Source: GCA-958296115 sp965222445
GTDB lineage: Bacteria > Chloroflexota > Dehalococcoidia > Lucifugimonadales > CAJWER01
NCBI GenBank assembly: GCA_965222445.1
Contig: CBDCTY010000002.1
Location: forward strand, 930,001 to 994,000
Reading direction: 5' to 3'
DNA length: 64,000 bases
Part shown: positions 8,522-16,544 of the stretch, piece by piece
Numbering within the stretch: the stretch's first letter is position 1
Layout: each line of letters opens with the position of its first letter
The notes under the pieces: generated by a model
Told to the model about the DNA's origin: nothing
Database searches by the model: none
The model's input: the letters and a program-made list of their open reading frames with translations, nothing else
Position numbers and translations under genes: made by a program

Positions 8522-9496
8522 ATGTCTGATACAGCCACACAGACCGCAGTACCAACAACAGAAGAGCGGAAGCCGCCCACCCTCGCCGACATCGTCCGCG
8601 AGAAGACCGACGACGGCAAGCGCATCATCGACTTCTTCCTCGACGTCATGGAGGACAGGATCGAAGGCGCTGAGCTATGCCACAGGATCGACGCCGCAAA
8701 GCAGCTCGAAAAGCATAAGTCCAAGGCCGCCGCCAAGTTCCTTGCAAAGTACCGCGGCGTCTCATGCGGTCACTCCACCGGTGGACGCCCCGACCCCGCC
8801 GACCCCTGCTCCTCCGCGGAGAGGAGCCTGGTGGCCGTGACCCTGAACGCCCCGGCCACCCTTACGCAAGACTTCCTCACTGTGCTCTCTGGGATAGATG
8901 AATTCCTCATGGCCAGGCTCATCCGAGCCCAGACGGCCGACGGCGTCACCGTCATCGAGTTCCTCGACGACGTAATGCAGGACAGGAACGACGGCTTCAA
9001 GACCCACCACAGGATCGCCGCCGCCAAGGAGCTCATCGTACACATCGTCCGCGACGAGGCACCCGAACCCGTCCCCAGTAAAAAGCCCGCCTCCGTTCAC
9101 CCTGAGCTTGTCGAAGGGCCGGAAGCCGCCGAGGCAAGGTCCGCCTCCGTTCGTCCTGAGCCCCGCCAAATCGTCGTTCCCGCGGAGGCGGGAACCCATC
9201 CCCGGCTTCGCCACGCCCGTCCCGAGCCCGTCGAACCCGCCCAGGACCACAGGGTCCGACGGCCCCGGAGACGACGCACCCGAACACAGCGGCGCCGGGA
9301 CGGAAACGCCAGGGCCGCCATCCTCGGCAAGGGGTCCGAGCGAAACAAGGAGGAAAAGCAGGACAAGCCCGCCCCCGCCGAGCTCACCATCGCCGAGCGT
9401 AGAATCAAGGAGAAGCTCGAACGGCACTGGCACGAGCCGGACCCCTGGGCCGGACCCATCGACTCCACACACCCCGGCCGCTCACCCCCCTGGTGA
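8522..9496 (+). CDS. Two-repeat protein of unknown function
   Basis: Encodes 324 residues. Two related segments, about residues 22-65 and 131-175, share the pattern ADIVREKTDDGKRIIDFFLD / ARLIRAQTADGVTVIEFLDD, then VM(E/Q)DR and (C/T)HRI(D/A)AAK(Q/E)L. This is probably a short helical DNA- or protein-binding repeat. The C-terminal half is basic and low-complexity and carries two translated dispersed repeats (SVHPELVEGPE and VVPAEAGTHP), so its tail has grown by repeat insertion. The start at 8522 is set by the promoter 7 nt upstream; the frame continues upstream into a MITE, which I reject as coding. No family recognised. It is flanked by MITEs on both sides. Confidence 0.65.
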   Translation: MSDTATQTAVPTTEERKPPTLADIVREKTDDGKRIIDFFLDVMEDRIEGAELCHRIDAAKQLEKHKSKAAAKFLAKYRGVSCGHSTGGRPDPADPCSSAERSLVAVTLNAPATLTQDFLTVLSGIDEFLMARLIRAQTADGVTVIEFLDDVMQDRNDGFKTHHRIAAAKELIVHIVRDEAPEPVPSKKPASVHPELVEGPEAAEARSASVRPEPRQIVVPAEAGTHPRLRHARPEPVEPAQDHRVRRPRRRRTRTQRRRDGNARAAILGKGSERNKEEKQDKPAPAELTIAERRIKEKLERHWHEPDPWAGPIDSTHPGRSPPW

Positions 9497-9519
9497 CCGC
9501 CACCCGACTACACAACTTA

Positions 9520-9643
9520 TACCATTTCGTTTTGAGCGCGCCGTAAAGCCGTCATTCCCGCGAAGAGCCTGCCCCGTACTCGATACGGGGCGGGAACCCA
9601 CTCCCTGGCCGCACATATACGGCGGCATCACGGTGACTTGGTA
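9520..9643. mobile_element. IS630-type MITE with nested palindrome
   Basis: Same termini as the 100-bp family (TACCATTTCG, CTTGGTA), flanked by TTA at 9517-9519 and 9644-9646. It is 24 bp longer because the hairpin unit AGCCTGCCCCGTACTCGATA has entered its middle. Confidence 0.8.
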
Positions 9644-9673
9644 TTAGATCCCAGTTCCCTCATCCCAGCTTCT

Positions 9674-10069
9674 CTACTGCTCCATGTTGATGACGATGTT
9701 GTCCGGGCCGCGGGCGAGGAACTGTTCCGACGGCTCGTCGTAGGGGTTTTCCTCGATGTGCCATAGGTGGGCAGGCACGAAGAGGTAGTCACCCGGGCCG
9801 GCCTCCACCCACTCGTCGAAGTTCTCGCCGTAGTAGACGCGGACGTGGCCCGATATGACGTATGCTGCGGTCTCGGCCTCCCCGTGCTGGTGCGGCGGGC
9901 CCTTGTGGTTGGGAGCGGAGGTTACGGTGCCGAACCATATCTTGCTGGCGCCGACTGCTGCGGCGTCAATAGCGGGGCGGCGCTCCAACCCAGGGGTCTG
10001 AGCCGTGTCGCTCGGCGGCCGAGTGCCGTGCACCACCATGGGGACCTTGGGATCCGTCTGCGTTGCCAT
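9674..10069 (-). CDS. Cupin-domain protein
   Basis: Encodes 131 residues. A single cupin barrel is seen: metal-site motif 1 PPHQHGEAETAAYVISGHVRV and motif 2 GDYLFVPAHLWHIEENP, which supply His, His, Glu and His ligands. GAGGAGG lies just before the ATG at 10069. Small cupins of this kind are dioxygenases, isomerases or sensors; the substrate cannot be read from sequence. It is a monocistronic unit between a MITE and a repeat patch, on the same strand as the SDR upstream. Confidence 0.85.
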   Translation of the reverse strand: MATQTDPKVPMVVHGTRPPSDTAQTPGLERRPAIDAAAVGASKIWFGTVTSAPNHKGPPHQHGEAETAAYVISGHVRVYYGENFDEWVEAGPGDYLFVPAHLWHIEENPYDEPSEQFLARGPDNIVINMEQ

Positions 10070-10450
10070 AGTCCGGCCTCCTCAATTGTGCGCCACGGCC
10101 GAAGTGCTCCGGTGGTCCGCATCCGGCGGGAGCCGCCGCTGAGTGAGAAGCATAAGCCCCTAGTTCTTGCAAGTCCACAAGCAGTACTGGCGGGAATTCT
10201 CAACGCGGGCGGGTGATGTGAATCTGCGGGTCTCAACGGCCCTCTGGCACTTCGGCCCCGCACTTGAGCGTTGTGAAGAAGGGATGGATTCCCGCCCCCG
10301 ACTTCTCGGGGGCAGGCTCTGCGCGGGAATGACGGCTTGGATCGGTGTAAAAGACACCCTGCCTCGCCAAATGTCGCTACGGGCAGTGCCCAAGTCGTCG
10401 TCACCGCTGACGAGGCGGCTACGTTAGCGACAAGCTGGACCAACCTGCCA
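10070..10450. repeat. Spacer with hairpin repeat
   Basis: Contains one copy of the dispersed hairpin unit near 10285-10335 (GGATTCCCGCCCCCGACTT, then GGGGGCAGGCTCT and CGGGAATGACGG). No gene or RNA is visible in the rest. Confidence 0.5.
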
Positions 10451-11296
10451 TCACGGCCATGGGGAGATGGTCTGCTTGCCGAGTTGGGGCCAGGCGGCGG
10501 GCGCGCCGGCTTTCTCTAGGCGCTGCTCGATGGGCAGACTCTCATCCCAGCGGTACGCGATGAAGCGCATGCCGTTGGTCCCGCCCGACTCCTCAGATGC
10601 GAGCCAGACAACCGGCGCCTGCATCACCTCGGGTCGAATGAGCGATTCCCGATCGTACACTACGTCCTGGGGAATGATGTTGGTGTCGGTCGTACCGCCG
10701 GGGACGAGTACGTTGGCCGTAACCCCAGTGCCCTCCAGTTCCTGGGCCATGAGGGCGACGAGGGCCTCGTGGCTGGCCTTGGACGGGCCGTAGGGACACA
10801 GTCCCGCCCGATACATGGAGTCGACGCTGGTCGTGACGCCTATGATTCGACCCCATCTCTGGGCGAGCATGTGGCCCACGGCCGCCCGTGCCATGTAGAA
10901 AGGCCCACTGGAGTTGACCGCCACAATCGTGCTCCACGTCTCGGGTGTGATGTCCCAGAAGCTGGTCCGGTCGCCGGAGCCTCGCGCCGAGGGGTTCATC
11001 ATCCCCGCGTTGTTGACCAGGACATGAAGGCCTCCGAGACCAGCCATCGTCCTGCGGACCGCTTCCTCCGCACTATCGGGGTCCGAGACGTCGCAGACGA
11101 GTGCCAAGACGCAGTCGTGACCGCCAACAGTTCGGACTTCGTTGGCGGTCTGCTCGAGCCAGGCTTCGTCGACGTCCAGCATTGCGACCCTGGCCCCAGC
11201 CCGCACCAGGGCCAGGGTCATGGCGCGCCCCAAGCCGATGGGACTGCCGGCGCCGGTCACGATCGCGACTTTCCCGGCTAGCGGCCTGTCTTGCAT
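10451..11296 (-). CDS. Short-chain dehydrogenase/reductase
   Basis: Encodes 281 residues with a Rossmann fold. The cofactor loop is VTGAGSPIGLGRA near residue 14, an acidic residue follows (MLDVDEAW), which favours NAD(H), then VNNAGMMN and the catalytic Ser and Tyr-x3-Lys as TTSVDSMY and YGPSKAS. These oxidise or reduce an alcohol/ketone; the substrate is unknown. Compared with classical SDRs it has an insert near residue 105 (PSARGSGDRTSFWD). It is transcribed leftward, away from tRNA-Lys. Confidence 0.9.
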   Translation of the reverse strand: MQDRPLAGKVAIVTGAGSPIGLGRAMTLALVRAGARVAMLDVDEAWLEQTANEVRTVGGHDCVLALVCDVSDPDSAEEAVRRTMAGLGGLHVLVNNAGMMNPSARGSGDRTSFWDITPETWSTIVAVNSSGPFYMARAAVGHMLAQRWGRIIGVTTSVDSMYRAGLCPYGPSKASHEALVALMAQELEGTGVTANVLVPGGTTDTNIIPQDVVYDRESLIRPEVMQAPVVWLASEESGGTNGMRFIAYRWDESLPIEQRLEKAGAPAAWPQLGKQTISPWP

Positions 11297-11482
11297 CTCG
11301 CCTTTCTCGAATTCATCTGTTGTATCAAGGCCTGCCTGGCCATTGGCGATGTTCTGCCTCGAGCATGTGAGGGCATTACCGGAATCGACGTCGACGAGTC
11401 TACCTCAAAGTAAGGGGGCTCGATTTCGCAGGTTTGTTGGGCAGGCCGCCTGAGCCTTGAATCGGGCGCGGAATCAAAATGC

Positions 11483-11559
<77 letters not shown>

Positions 11560-11610
11560 AGAAGAGGGGAAGCGGCTCATCGGGTTTGGAGGCCGCTTCT
11601 CAGCTACGCA

Positions 11611-11640
11611 ATTGTAGGCGGAGGGCCGCAGCAACGTCAA
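11611..11640 (-). promoter_or_regulatory. tRNA-Lys promoter
   Basis: A -35 TTGACG (11635-11640), an 18-nt spacer and a -10 TACAAT (11611-11616), about 50 nt before the mature tRNA. Confidence 0.6.
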
Positions 11641-11685
11641 GACATCGTACTCGCTCCGGGGCGGGTTCGAGTCGTCCGGGCGTCG

Positions 11686-11714
11686 TGGACACTCTACCGG
11701 GCCGAGCCTATAAT
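11686..11714 (+). promoter_or_regulatory. Promoter of the aminotransferase operon
   Basis: A -35 TGGACA (11686-11691), 17 nt, and a perfect -10 TATAAT (11709-11714), 86 nt before the first gene's ATG. Confidence 0.6.
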
Positions 11715-11800
11715 GGACTCTCCAATATGGGCCGGCCCACGAGCGGGGCGTCTTCGTTCGGTGTGAACAGCGGGCCCGACAGCCCCAATCAGGAGGCCGC

Positions 11801-13000
11801 ATGACCGCCAGCGAGCTGCCCCGGTCGGAAGTCCCCGTCGTCCCGCCCCGCATACTGCTGGGCCCCGGGCCGAGCACCGCGCACCCCCGCGTCCTGCAGG
11901 CCATGATGACGCCTATGATCGGGTATCTCGACCCCGATTTCGTCAAGATCTTGGACGAGGTGTCAGAGCTGCTGAGGCGCGTATTCGAGACGGAGGACGG
12001 GCTGACGCTGTCCGTTTCAGGGACGGGCTCCGCTGGGATGGAGGTTGGGATCAACAGCCTGCTGGAGCCTGGCGACACGGTGATCATGTGCGTCTGCGGC
12101 TTCTTCGGACAGCGGATGATGGACATGGCGGAGCGTATCGGCGCGAACGTGGTCGTGCTCGAGAGCGAGTGGGGCAAGCCGTTCCCAGCGGAGATGCTGG
12201 AGTCGGAGCTCAGGAATCACGAGCGTGTGAAGCTGGTCACTATCGTTCACGCGGAGACGTCCACCGGCGTGCTGCAGCCGCTCCGCGACGTTTCGGCGCT
12301 GGCGATGGAGCACGAGGCGCTGTTTATGGTCGACGCGGTGACCTCGCTGGGGGGCAACAGGGTCGAGTTCGACGACGTGGGCATCGACTACTGCTACTCG
12401 GCTTCCCAGAAATGCCTGGCGTGTCCGCCGGGCATGGCGCCCGTTGCCGTGAGTGAACGGGCGCTGGACACAGTGAAGTCCCGGCGGCAGAAGCCGACCT
12501 CGTGGTACCTCGACCTGGGGCTGATCGCCAACTACTGGGGTCCTGAGCACGTCTATCACCACACGGCGCCGGTCAGCAACATAGTCGGCCTGCGCGAGGC
12601 GCTGCGAATCGTCCTGGAGGAGGGCTTGGACGCGAGGGGGGCAAGGCACAGCCGCAACGCTCAGGCGCTCCGGAAGGGGCTGGAGGCGCTCGGCCTCGAG
12701 CTCGTGGTCGACCAGGAGCACAGTCTGGACCAGATCACTCCCGTGTGGATACCTGCCGGCGTCGACGACCTGGAGGTCAGGCAGACGCTGCTGCGCAGGT
12801 ACACGATCGAGATCGGTCGGGGCCTGGGCGACTTCGCCGGCAGGGTGTGGCGCATCGGGCTTATGGGCGAGTCGAGCAGGGCGCACAACGTGCTGGCCTT
12901 CCTGTCCGCGATGGAGGAGATCCTGCCGGGAGTGGGCTACGAGGTCGCACAGGGCGCCGGAGTCGCCGCCGCCAGCAAGTTTCTCGCGACAGAAGCGTGA
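11801..13000 (+). CDS. Class V PLP aminotransferase (alanine-glyoxylate type)
   Basis: Encodes 399 residues. The fold of the serine-pyruvate / alanine-glyoxylate aminotransferase group is clear: N-terminal LLGPGPSTAHPRVLQAM, cofactor Asp in MVDAVTSLGG (D178) and the PLP Schiff-base lysine K204 in SASQKCLACPPG. The C-terminal domain ends with RIGLMGESS. It moves an amino group between a small amino acid and glyoxylate or pyruvate. AGGAGG lies before the ATG. It leads an operon with a 59-aa membrane peptide (1-nt gap), an SDR and an amidohydrolase, suggesting catabolism of an amino- or amide-containing compound (inference). Confidence 0.92.
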   Translation: MTASELPRSEVPVVPPRILLGPGPSTAHPRVLQAMMTPMIGYLDPDFVKILDEVSELLRRVFETEDGLTLSVSGTGSAGMEVGINSLLEPGDTVIMCVCGFFGQRMMDMAERIGANVVVLESEWGKPFPAEMLESELRNHERVKLVTIVHAETSTGVLQPLRDVSALAMEHEALFMVDAVTSLGGNRVEFDDVGIDYCYSASQKCLACPPGMAPVAVSERALDTVKSRRQKPTSWYLDLGLIANYWGPEHVYHHTAPVSNIVGLREALRIVLEEGLDARGARHSRNAQALRKGLEALGLELVVDQEHSLDQITPVWIPAGVDDLEVRQTLLRRYTIEIGRGLGDFAGRVWRIGLMGESSRAHNVLAFLSAMEEILPGVGYEVAQGAGVAAASKFLATEA

Positions 13001-13001
13001 C

Positions 13002-13181
13002 ATGCGACACATCCCCGTCGTCTTTCCGCTCTCGTTCGCGGTGATACTCGTCGTCATCTTCTTCACCAGCGCCTTCGCCATCGCCGACGGCGCGGTCGCC
13101 AAGGCAGGCCAGCCGGCCAAAGCCGACGCGGACTACGAGTGGTACGAGTCGACGGCGATCTTGGTCTGCCCGCTGCACTGA
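13002..13181 (+). CDS. 59-aa single-span membrane peptide
   Basis: The ATG at 13002 follows the aminotransferase stop by one base and the frame ends at 13181, 25 nt before the SDR gene. The peptide has one hydrophobic stretch (VVFPLSFAVILVVIFFTSAF) and a short acidic tail with Trp/Tyr (ADYEWYESTA). Its tight placement inside an operon supports a real gene. A signal-anchor or small subunit is possible; no family recognised. Confidence 0.55.
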   Translation: MRHIPVVFPLSFAVILVVIFFTSAFAIADGAVAKAGQPAKADADYEWYESTAILVCPLH

Positions 13182-13206
13182 GTCCAAAGCGTTCCTGGAG
13201 AACTCA

Positions 13207-13956
13207 ATGACCCGATTCGATGGCAGAGTGGCTATTGTGACGGGAGCCGGCACGGGCATCGGCCGTGCGATTGCGTCGCGCCTGGGAAGCGAGGGCGCCC
13301 GGATCGCGCTGGTCGATTTCGACAGCGAGCTGGCCGAGGGGGCAGCCGGTAAGCTGAGGAGCGGGGGCACCGATGTCATGACCGTGATCGGGGACGTGGG
13401 GGAAGCGGAGACCGCGAAGCGCGCCGTCGAGGGAGCCATGAGCGAGTGGGGGCGGATCGACGTGCTTGTGAACAACGCGGGCATCGGAGGCGACGTAGGC
13501 AATATCTGGGAGCTGCCGGTCGAGGAGATGGACAGGGTTTACAGGACGAACCTGAGAGGCGTTTTCCTCTTCACCCACTACGCCATCCCGCCCATGCTCG
13601 AAAGGGACTACGGGCGCATCGTGAACATAGCCTCGATCGCAGGCAAGGAGGGGAACCCTCGCATGGTGCCCTACTCGTCCACCAAGGCAGCGGTCATCGG
13701 CCTGACCAAGTCCGTGGGCAAGGAGCTGGCCCGGACGGGCATCAGAGTCAACTGCGTGACGCCCGCGGTCGTCCGTACGCGGATCCTCGAGCAGCTCACC
13801 GACGAACAGGTCGGCTACATGGTCGAACGAATACCCATGGGCCGGACGGGAGACGCCAGCGAGGTCGCCGCGCTGGTGGCCTGGCTCTCGTCGGAGGAGT
13901 GCTCGTTCAGCACGGGCGCGGTCTTCGACGTCAGCGGCGGCCGCGCGACATACTGA
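13207..13956 (+). CDS. Short-chain dehydrogenase/reductase (FabG-like)
   Basis: Encodes 249 residues, the standard SDR length. Seen are VTGAGTGIGRAIA, the acidic residue of LVDFDSE that favours NAD(H), VNNAGIGGD, and the catalytic Ser-Tyr-Lys in NIASIAGKEG and MVPYSSTKAAV. The C-terminus (STGAVFDVSGGRATY) is typical of FabG-like enzymes. It sits third in the aminotransferase operon and ends 13 nt before the amidohydrolase. A role in oxidising a hydroxy intermediate of the same pathway is inference. Confidence 0.92.
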   Translation: MTRFDGRVAIVTGAGTGIGRAIASRLGSEGARIALVDFDSELAEGAAGKLRSGGTDVMTVIGDVGEAETAKRAVEGAMSEWGRIDVLVNNAGIGGDVGNIWELPVEEMDRVYRTNLRGVFLFTHYAIPPMLERDYGRIVNIASIAGKEGNPRMVPYSSTKAAVIGLTKSVGKELARTGIRVNCVTPAVVRTRILEQLTDEQVGYMVERIPMGRTGDASEVAALVAWLSSEECSFSTGAVFDVSGGRATY

Positions 13957-13969
13957 CCGGAGGCGCTAT

Positions 13970-15061
13970 ATGATCATCGACTCTCATGCCCACGCGTTCC
14001 CGCCGCTGGGCGGGCCTTCCGGGTTCGTGTCGCAGGCGCGTCACGCCATGTACACGCAGCACGGTCTGGCGTACCATCACCAGCCCGTTCGCCGTCTGGC
14101 GGACCACACGCCCGTAGGCCGACAGACCCTGTGCAATGGCGAGGACGTGACCATGGGCGGGCTGGCCGACGTGGACTTTCGCGGGGGTGGGTTCGGCCGG
14201 CTCGCGTGGACCGCAGCCGGGGGCGATGACTGCTACCTGCAGTACCTGCCGCCGACGCTGGTCAACCTGTCGGCGCCGCCAGAGCTGATGATCGCGCAGA
14301 TGGACTACGTGGGCGTCGACAGGGCCGTGCTGCAGACGGGGCACCTGTACGGCAGGCTGAACGGGTACCTGGCGGACGCGGTCCGGAGGTTCCCGGACCG
14401 GTTCTGGGGCCTCGCGATGATCGACGAGTGGCGGGCCGACTCGCCGGCGCAGCTCCGGACGCTGGAGAAGGCTATCGGCGGCCTTGGTCTGCACGGCCTG
14501 TGGTTCCAGACGAGCGCGCTGGAGCAGCACGGGCGCGCCGAGACGGTGGACGACGCGGCCTTCCAGCCGTTCTGGGACCGCGTCCGCGACATGGGGATAC
14601 CGGTGTACCTGAACGTGACCGCCGCCGGTCCGGGTCCCGAGCCGTACCTGAGGCAGCTGGCATCGCTGGAGCGCTGGCTACAGAGGTACACGGACATTCC
14701 CGTCGTCTACCCCCACGGCCTGTCGCTCTACAGGTTCATGCGGGACGGCGAGATCTCGATACCGGACGAGGCGTGGCGGCCGCTCACGGCTCCCAACCTG
14801 GTGGCCGAGATACTGATCCCGATATTCCAGGGCGCGATCTGGGAGTATCCCTACGTCGAGGCGCAGCCGATCATACGCGAGTACTACAAACGGCTGGGAC
14901 CCGATAGGTTGGCCTGGGCCTCTGACATGCCCAACGTGGAGCGGCACTGCACCTACAGGCAGTCGCTCGACTACCTGCGCCTGCACTGCGACTTCATACC
15001 GCCGGACGACATGGCGAAGATATGCGGAGGCAATATCGCCCGGGTGTTTGGGGCCAGGTAG
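13970..15061 (+). CDS. Amidohydrolase family (metal-dependent hydrolase)
   Basis: Encodes 363 residues of the amidohydrolase-2 TIM-barrel group. The metal-binding HxH is at the very N-terminus (MIIDSHAHAFPP, H6 and H8). A barrel His is seen in VVYPHGLSLYRF, and the terminal Asp in WASDMPNVERH. The family includes hydrolases and decarboxylases of carboxylated rings and lactones. It has a preceding AGGAGG-like site and is last in the operon. Confidence 0.88.
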   Translation: MIIDSHAHAFPPLGGPSGFVSQARHAMYTQHGLAYHHQPVRRLADHTPVGRQTLCNGEDVTMGGLADVDFRGGGFGRLAWTAAGGDDCYLQYLPPTLVNLSAPPELMIAQMDYVGVDRAVLQTGHLYGRLNGYLADAVRRFPDRFWGLAMIDEWRADSPAQLRTLEKAIGGLGLHGLWFQTSALEQHGRAETVDDAAFQPFWDRVRDMGIPVYLNVTAAGPGPEPYLRQLASLERWLQRYTDIPVVYPHGLSLYRFMRDGEISIPDEAWRPLTAPNLVAEILIPIFQGAIWEYPYVEAQPIIREYYKRLGPDRLAWASDMPNVERHCTYRQSLDYLRLHCDFIPPDDMAKICGGNIARVFGAR

Positions 15062-15108
15062 GATCAGGGGCGCTATAATCCTTTGTACAGCATAGGGGTG
15101 ATTCAGCG

Positions 15109-15465
15109 GTGGGAACGTTCAGCGTAGTAATCGAAATCGGCGACTTGGCTGGGGAGAGATTCGAGGAAGTGGACGCCCTGGTGGACACGGGTGCAACCAC
15201 GACCGTGATTCCCGGCTCTGCGCTCAGGCGGCTCGGCATAGCCCCGACCAAGCGGGAGATGTTCGAGTATGCCGGGGGCCAGAGAGTCGAACTGGACATG
15301 GCCGAGGCCAAGGCTCGTGTGGCAGGGCGAGAGACCACCACCTGGGTCATATTTGGCAAGGAAGGGACTACGGCACTGCTCGGGGCCTACACGTTGGAAG
15401 GCGTGTTCCTCGGGGTGGACCCCTACGGCCAGAAGCTCATACCCGTGCAGGGGCTGCTGAAGTAG
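15109..15465 (+). CDS. Retropepsin-like aspartyl protease (clan AA)
   Basis: Encodes 118 residues from a GTG start. The active-site motif LVDTGATTTVIPGSAL places the catalytic Asp at 26, and the second hydrophobic-Gly element is TTALLGAYTLEGVFLGVD. This is the small single-domain form that must dimerise to make a pepsin-like site. No signal peptide is seen, so it is cytoplasmic. A -10 TATAAT at 15074-15079 gives it its own promoter. Substrate unknown. Confidence 0.82.
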   Translation: MGTFSVVIEIGDLAGERFEEVDALVDTGATTTVIPGSALRRLGIAPTKREMFEYAGGQRVELDMAEAKARVAGRETTTWVIFGKEGTTALLGAYTLEGVFLGVDPYGQKLIPVQGLLK

Positions 15466-15470
15466 GGATC

Positions 15471-16214
15471 CTAACGACGAGGCCAATCCCTCTTGATGCG
15501 ATCAGCTAGGTCGGAAAGTTTCTCGTTACTCCACCGATAGCCGCTTAGGTGGTGGAAACCTACTAGCTCAACCTCTTTTCCCCCCAGCACCCCAAGCTGA
15601 CCTTCGACTTTCCTGTAGTATATTTGCTGGCCGGTTGCTGGTGGAGGAGAAGCACGGTCTATCTCCCTGACATCTCTGAGGTGAGACTGGAGGTAACGGA
15701 ATACGTCCATACCGTTTGCCAACACCAAGTCAGGGTCAACAATCCCAAGGATCCGCCACAAGTACGGTCTGCACTTTTCTCGATTCCCTTTTGTCGTGCG
15801 ACCGGATGGCTGCCCAGGGGAGCGGAAAAAGCTCACGTTGGTCACGGGCATGCCACGCAACAACATCACCCCTCTTTTCCCAAAAGCATCAGCGAATAGA
15901 TTGCGCATCTTTACAGCCAGCAGATAGTCTTCATCTACGAAGTCATGCTCTCCATCTTCGTACTCCTCTTTGTAGTTTGCCACAGTCATGGGGTCCTCTG
16001 GATCTCCTCCTGGGCTATCTCCAACCATGAGGACATTTGAAGGTTTCAGTGGCGAATAAGCCACCTTAAAGAGGTTCCGATCAGTCAACCCAAAATCCCT
16101 TTCGAAATCCTTGATTACTCGCTCAGCAGTCTCATTCTGTTGATACAATCGCCCACTCCTCTGATAATGATTGTCCCCACCACACGGACCTCGTTGATCC
16201 ATCTGTGGCTTCAT
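15471..16214 (-). CDS. Uracil-DNA glycosylase superfamily protein
   Basis: Encodes 247 residues. Elements of the UDG fold are present: the N-terminal loop SNVLMVGDSPGGDPED, the strand with VTNVSFFRSPG, a central NGMDVFRYLQ and the C-terminal GFHHLSGYRWSNEK, which resembles the family's H-P-S/H-L-S-G catalytic loop. There are insertions around residues 70-100. It may excise a damaged base or be a divergent member acting on another nucleic acid. Its start lies 4 nt after the HicB stop, so the two are co-transcribed. Confidence 0.6.
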   Translation of the reverse strand: MKPQMDQRGPCGGDNHYQRSGRLYQQNETAERVIKDFERDFGLTDRNLFKVAYSPLKPSNVLMVGDSPGGDPEDPMTVANYKEEYEDGEHDFVDEDYLLAVKMRNLFADAFGKRGVMLLRGMPVTNVSFFRSPGQPSGRTTKGNREKCRPYLWRILGIVDPDLVLANGMDVFRYLQSHLRDVREIDRASPPPATGQQIYYRKVEGQLGVLGGKEVELVGFHHLSGYRWSNEKLSDLADRIKRDWPRR

Positions 16215-16218
16215 GCAG

Positions 16219-16473
16219 TTACACGGCCACCCGCACCTCGTTAGTGGACGCGGTGTCGATCAATGAGGCACGTACCTCGGCGGGCATCTGGTATCCGCGC
16301 TCGATGTACACCTCTATGGACGCGGTTGCCACGCTCTGAAGGATGTCGAGTGCGGCTTCCGGGGTGTCGCCCCATGCCCTGCATCCAGGGATTGCGCGAA
16401 TCTCAGCCTTGTACTTGTGCTCGGTTTCCTCGGAGGGCTCGTGCATGATGTATCGGAACTTGTAGTGCTTCAT
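16219..16473 (-). CDS. hicB: HicB-like antitoxin-type protein
   Basis: Encodes 84 residues with the HicB fold (YKAEIRAIPGCRAWGDTPEAALDILQSV), the partial RNase-H-like domain that occludes HicA toxin. The usual C-terminal DNA-binding tail is missing or very short (VRASLIDTASTNEVRVAV). No HicA-type double-stranded-RNA-binding ORF lies on either side; instead it precedes the UDG-like gene by 4 nt. It may be an orphan regulator. Confidence 0.75.
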   Translation of the reverse strand: MKHYKFRYIMHEPSEETEHKYKAEIRAIPGCRAWGDTPEAALDILQSVATASIEVYIERGYQMPAEVRASLIDTASTNEVRVAV

Positions 16474-16544
16474 GCTTTCGTCCTTTCGACGGGAGCCGGG
16501 GTTTCAAACCCGCCCCTACGGGGTGGTTCATAGCAGTTACGGTG

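Noticed and set aside
9108..9647. 179-codon plus-strand frame over the 8522 gene end and MITE
   Set aside because: Pro/Ser/Thr-rich shadow running into a MITE.
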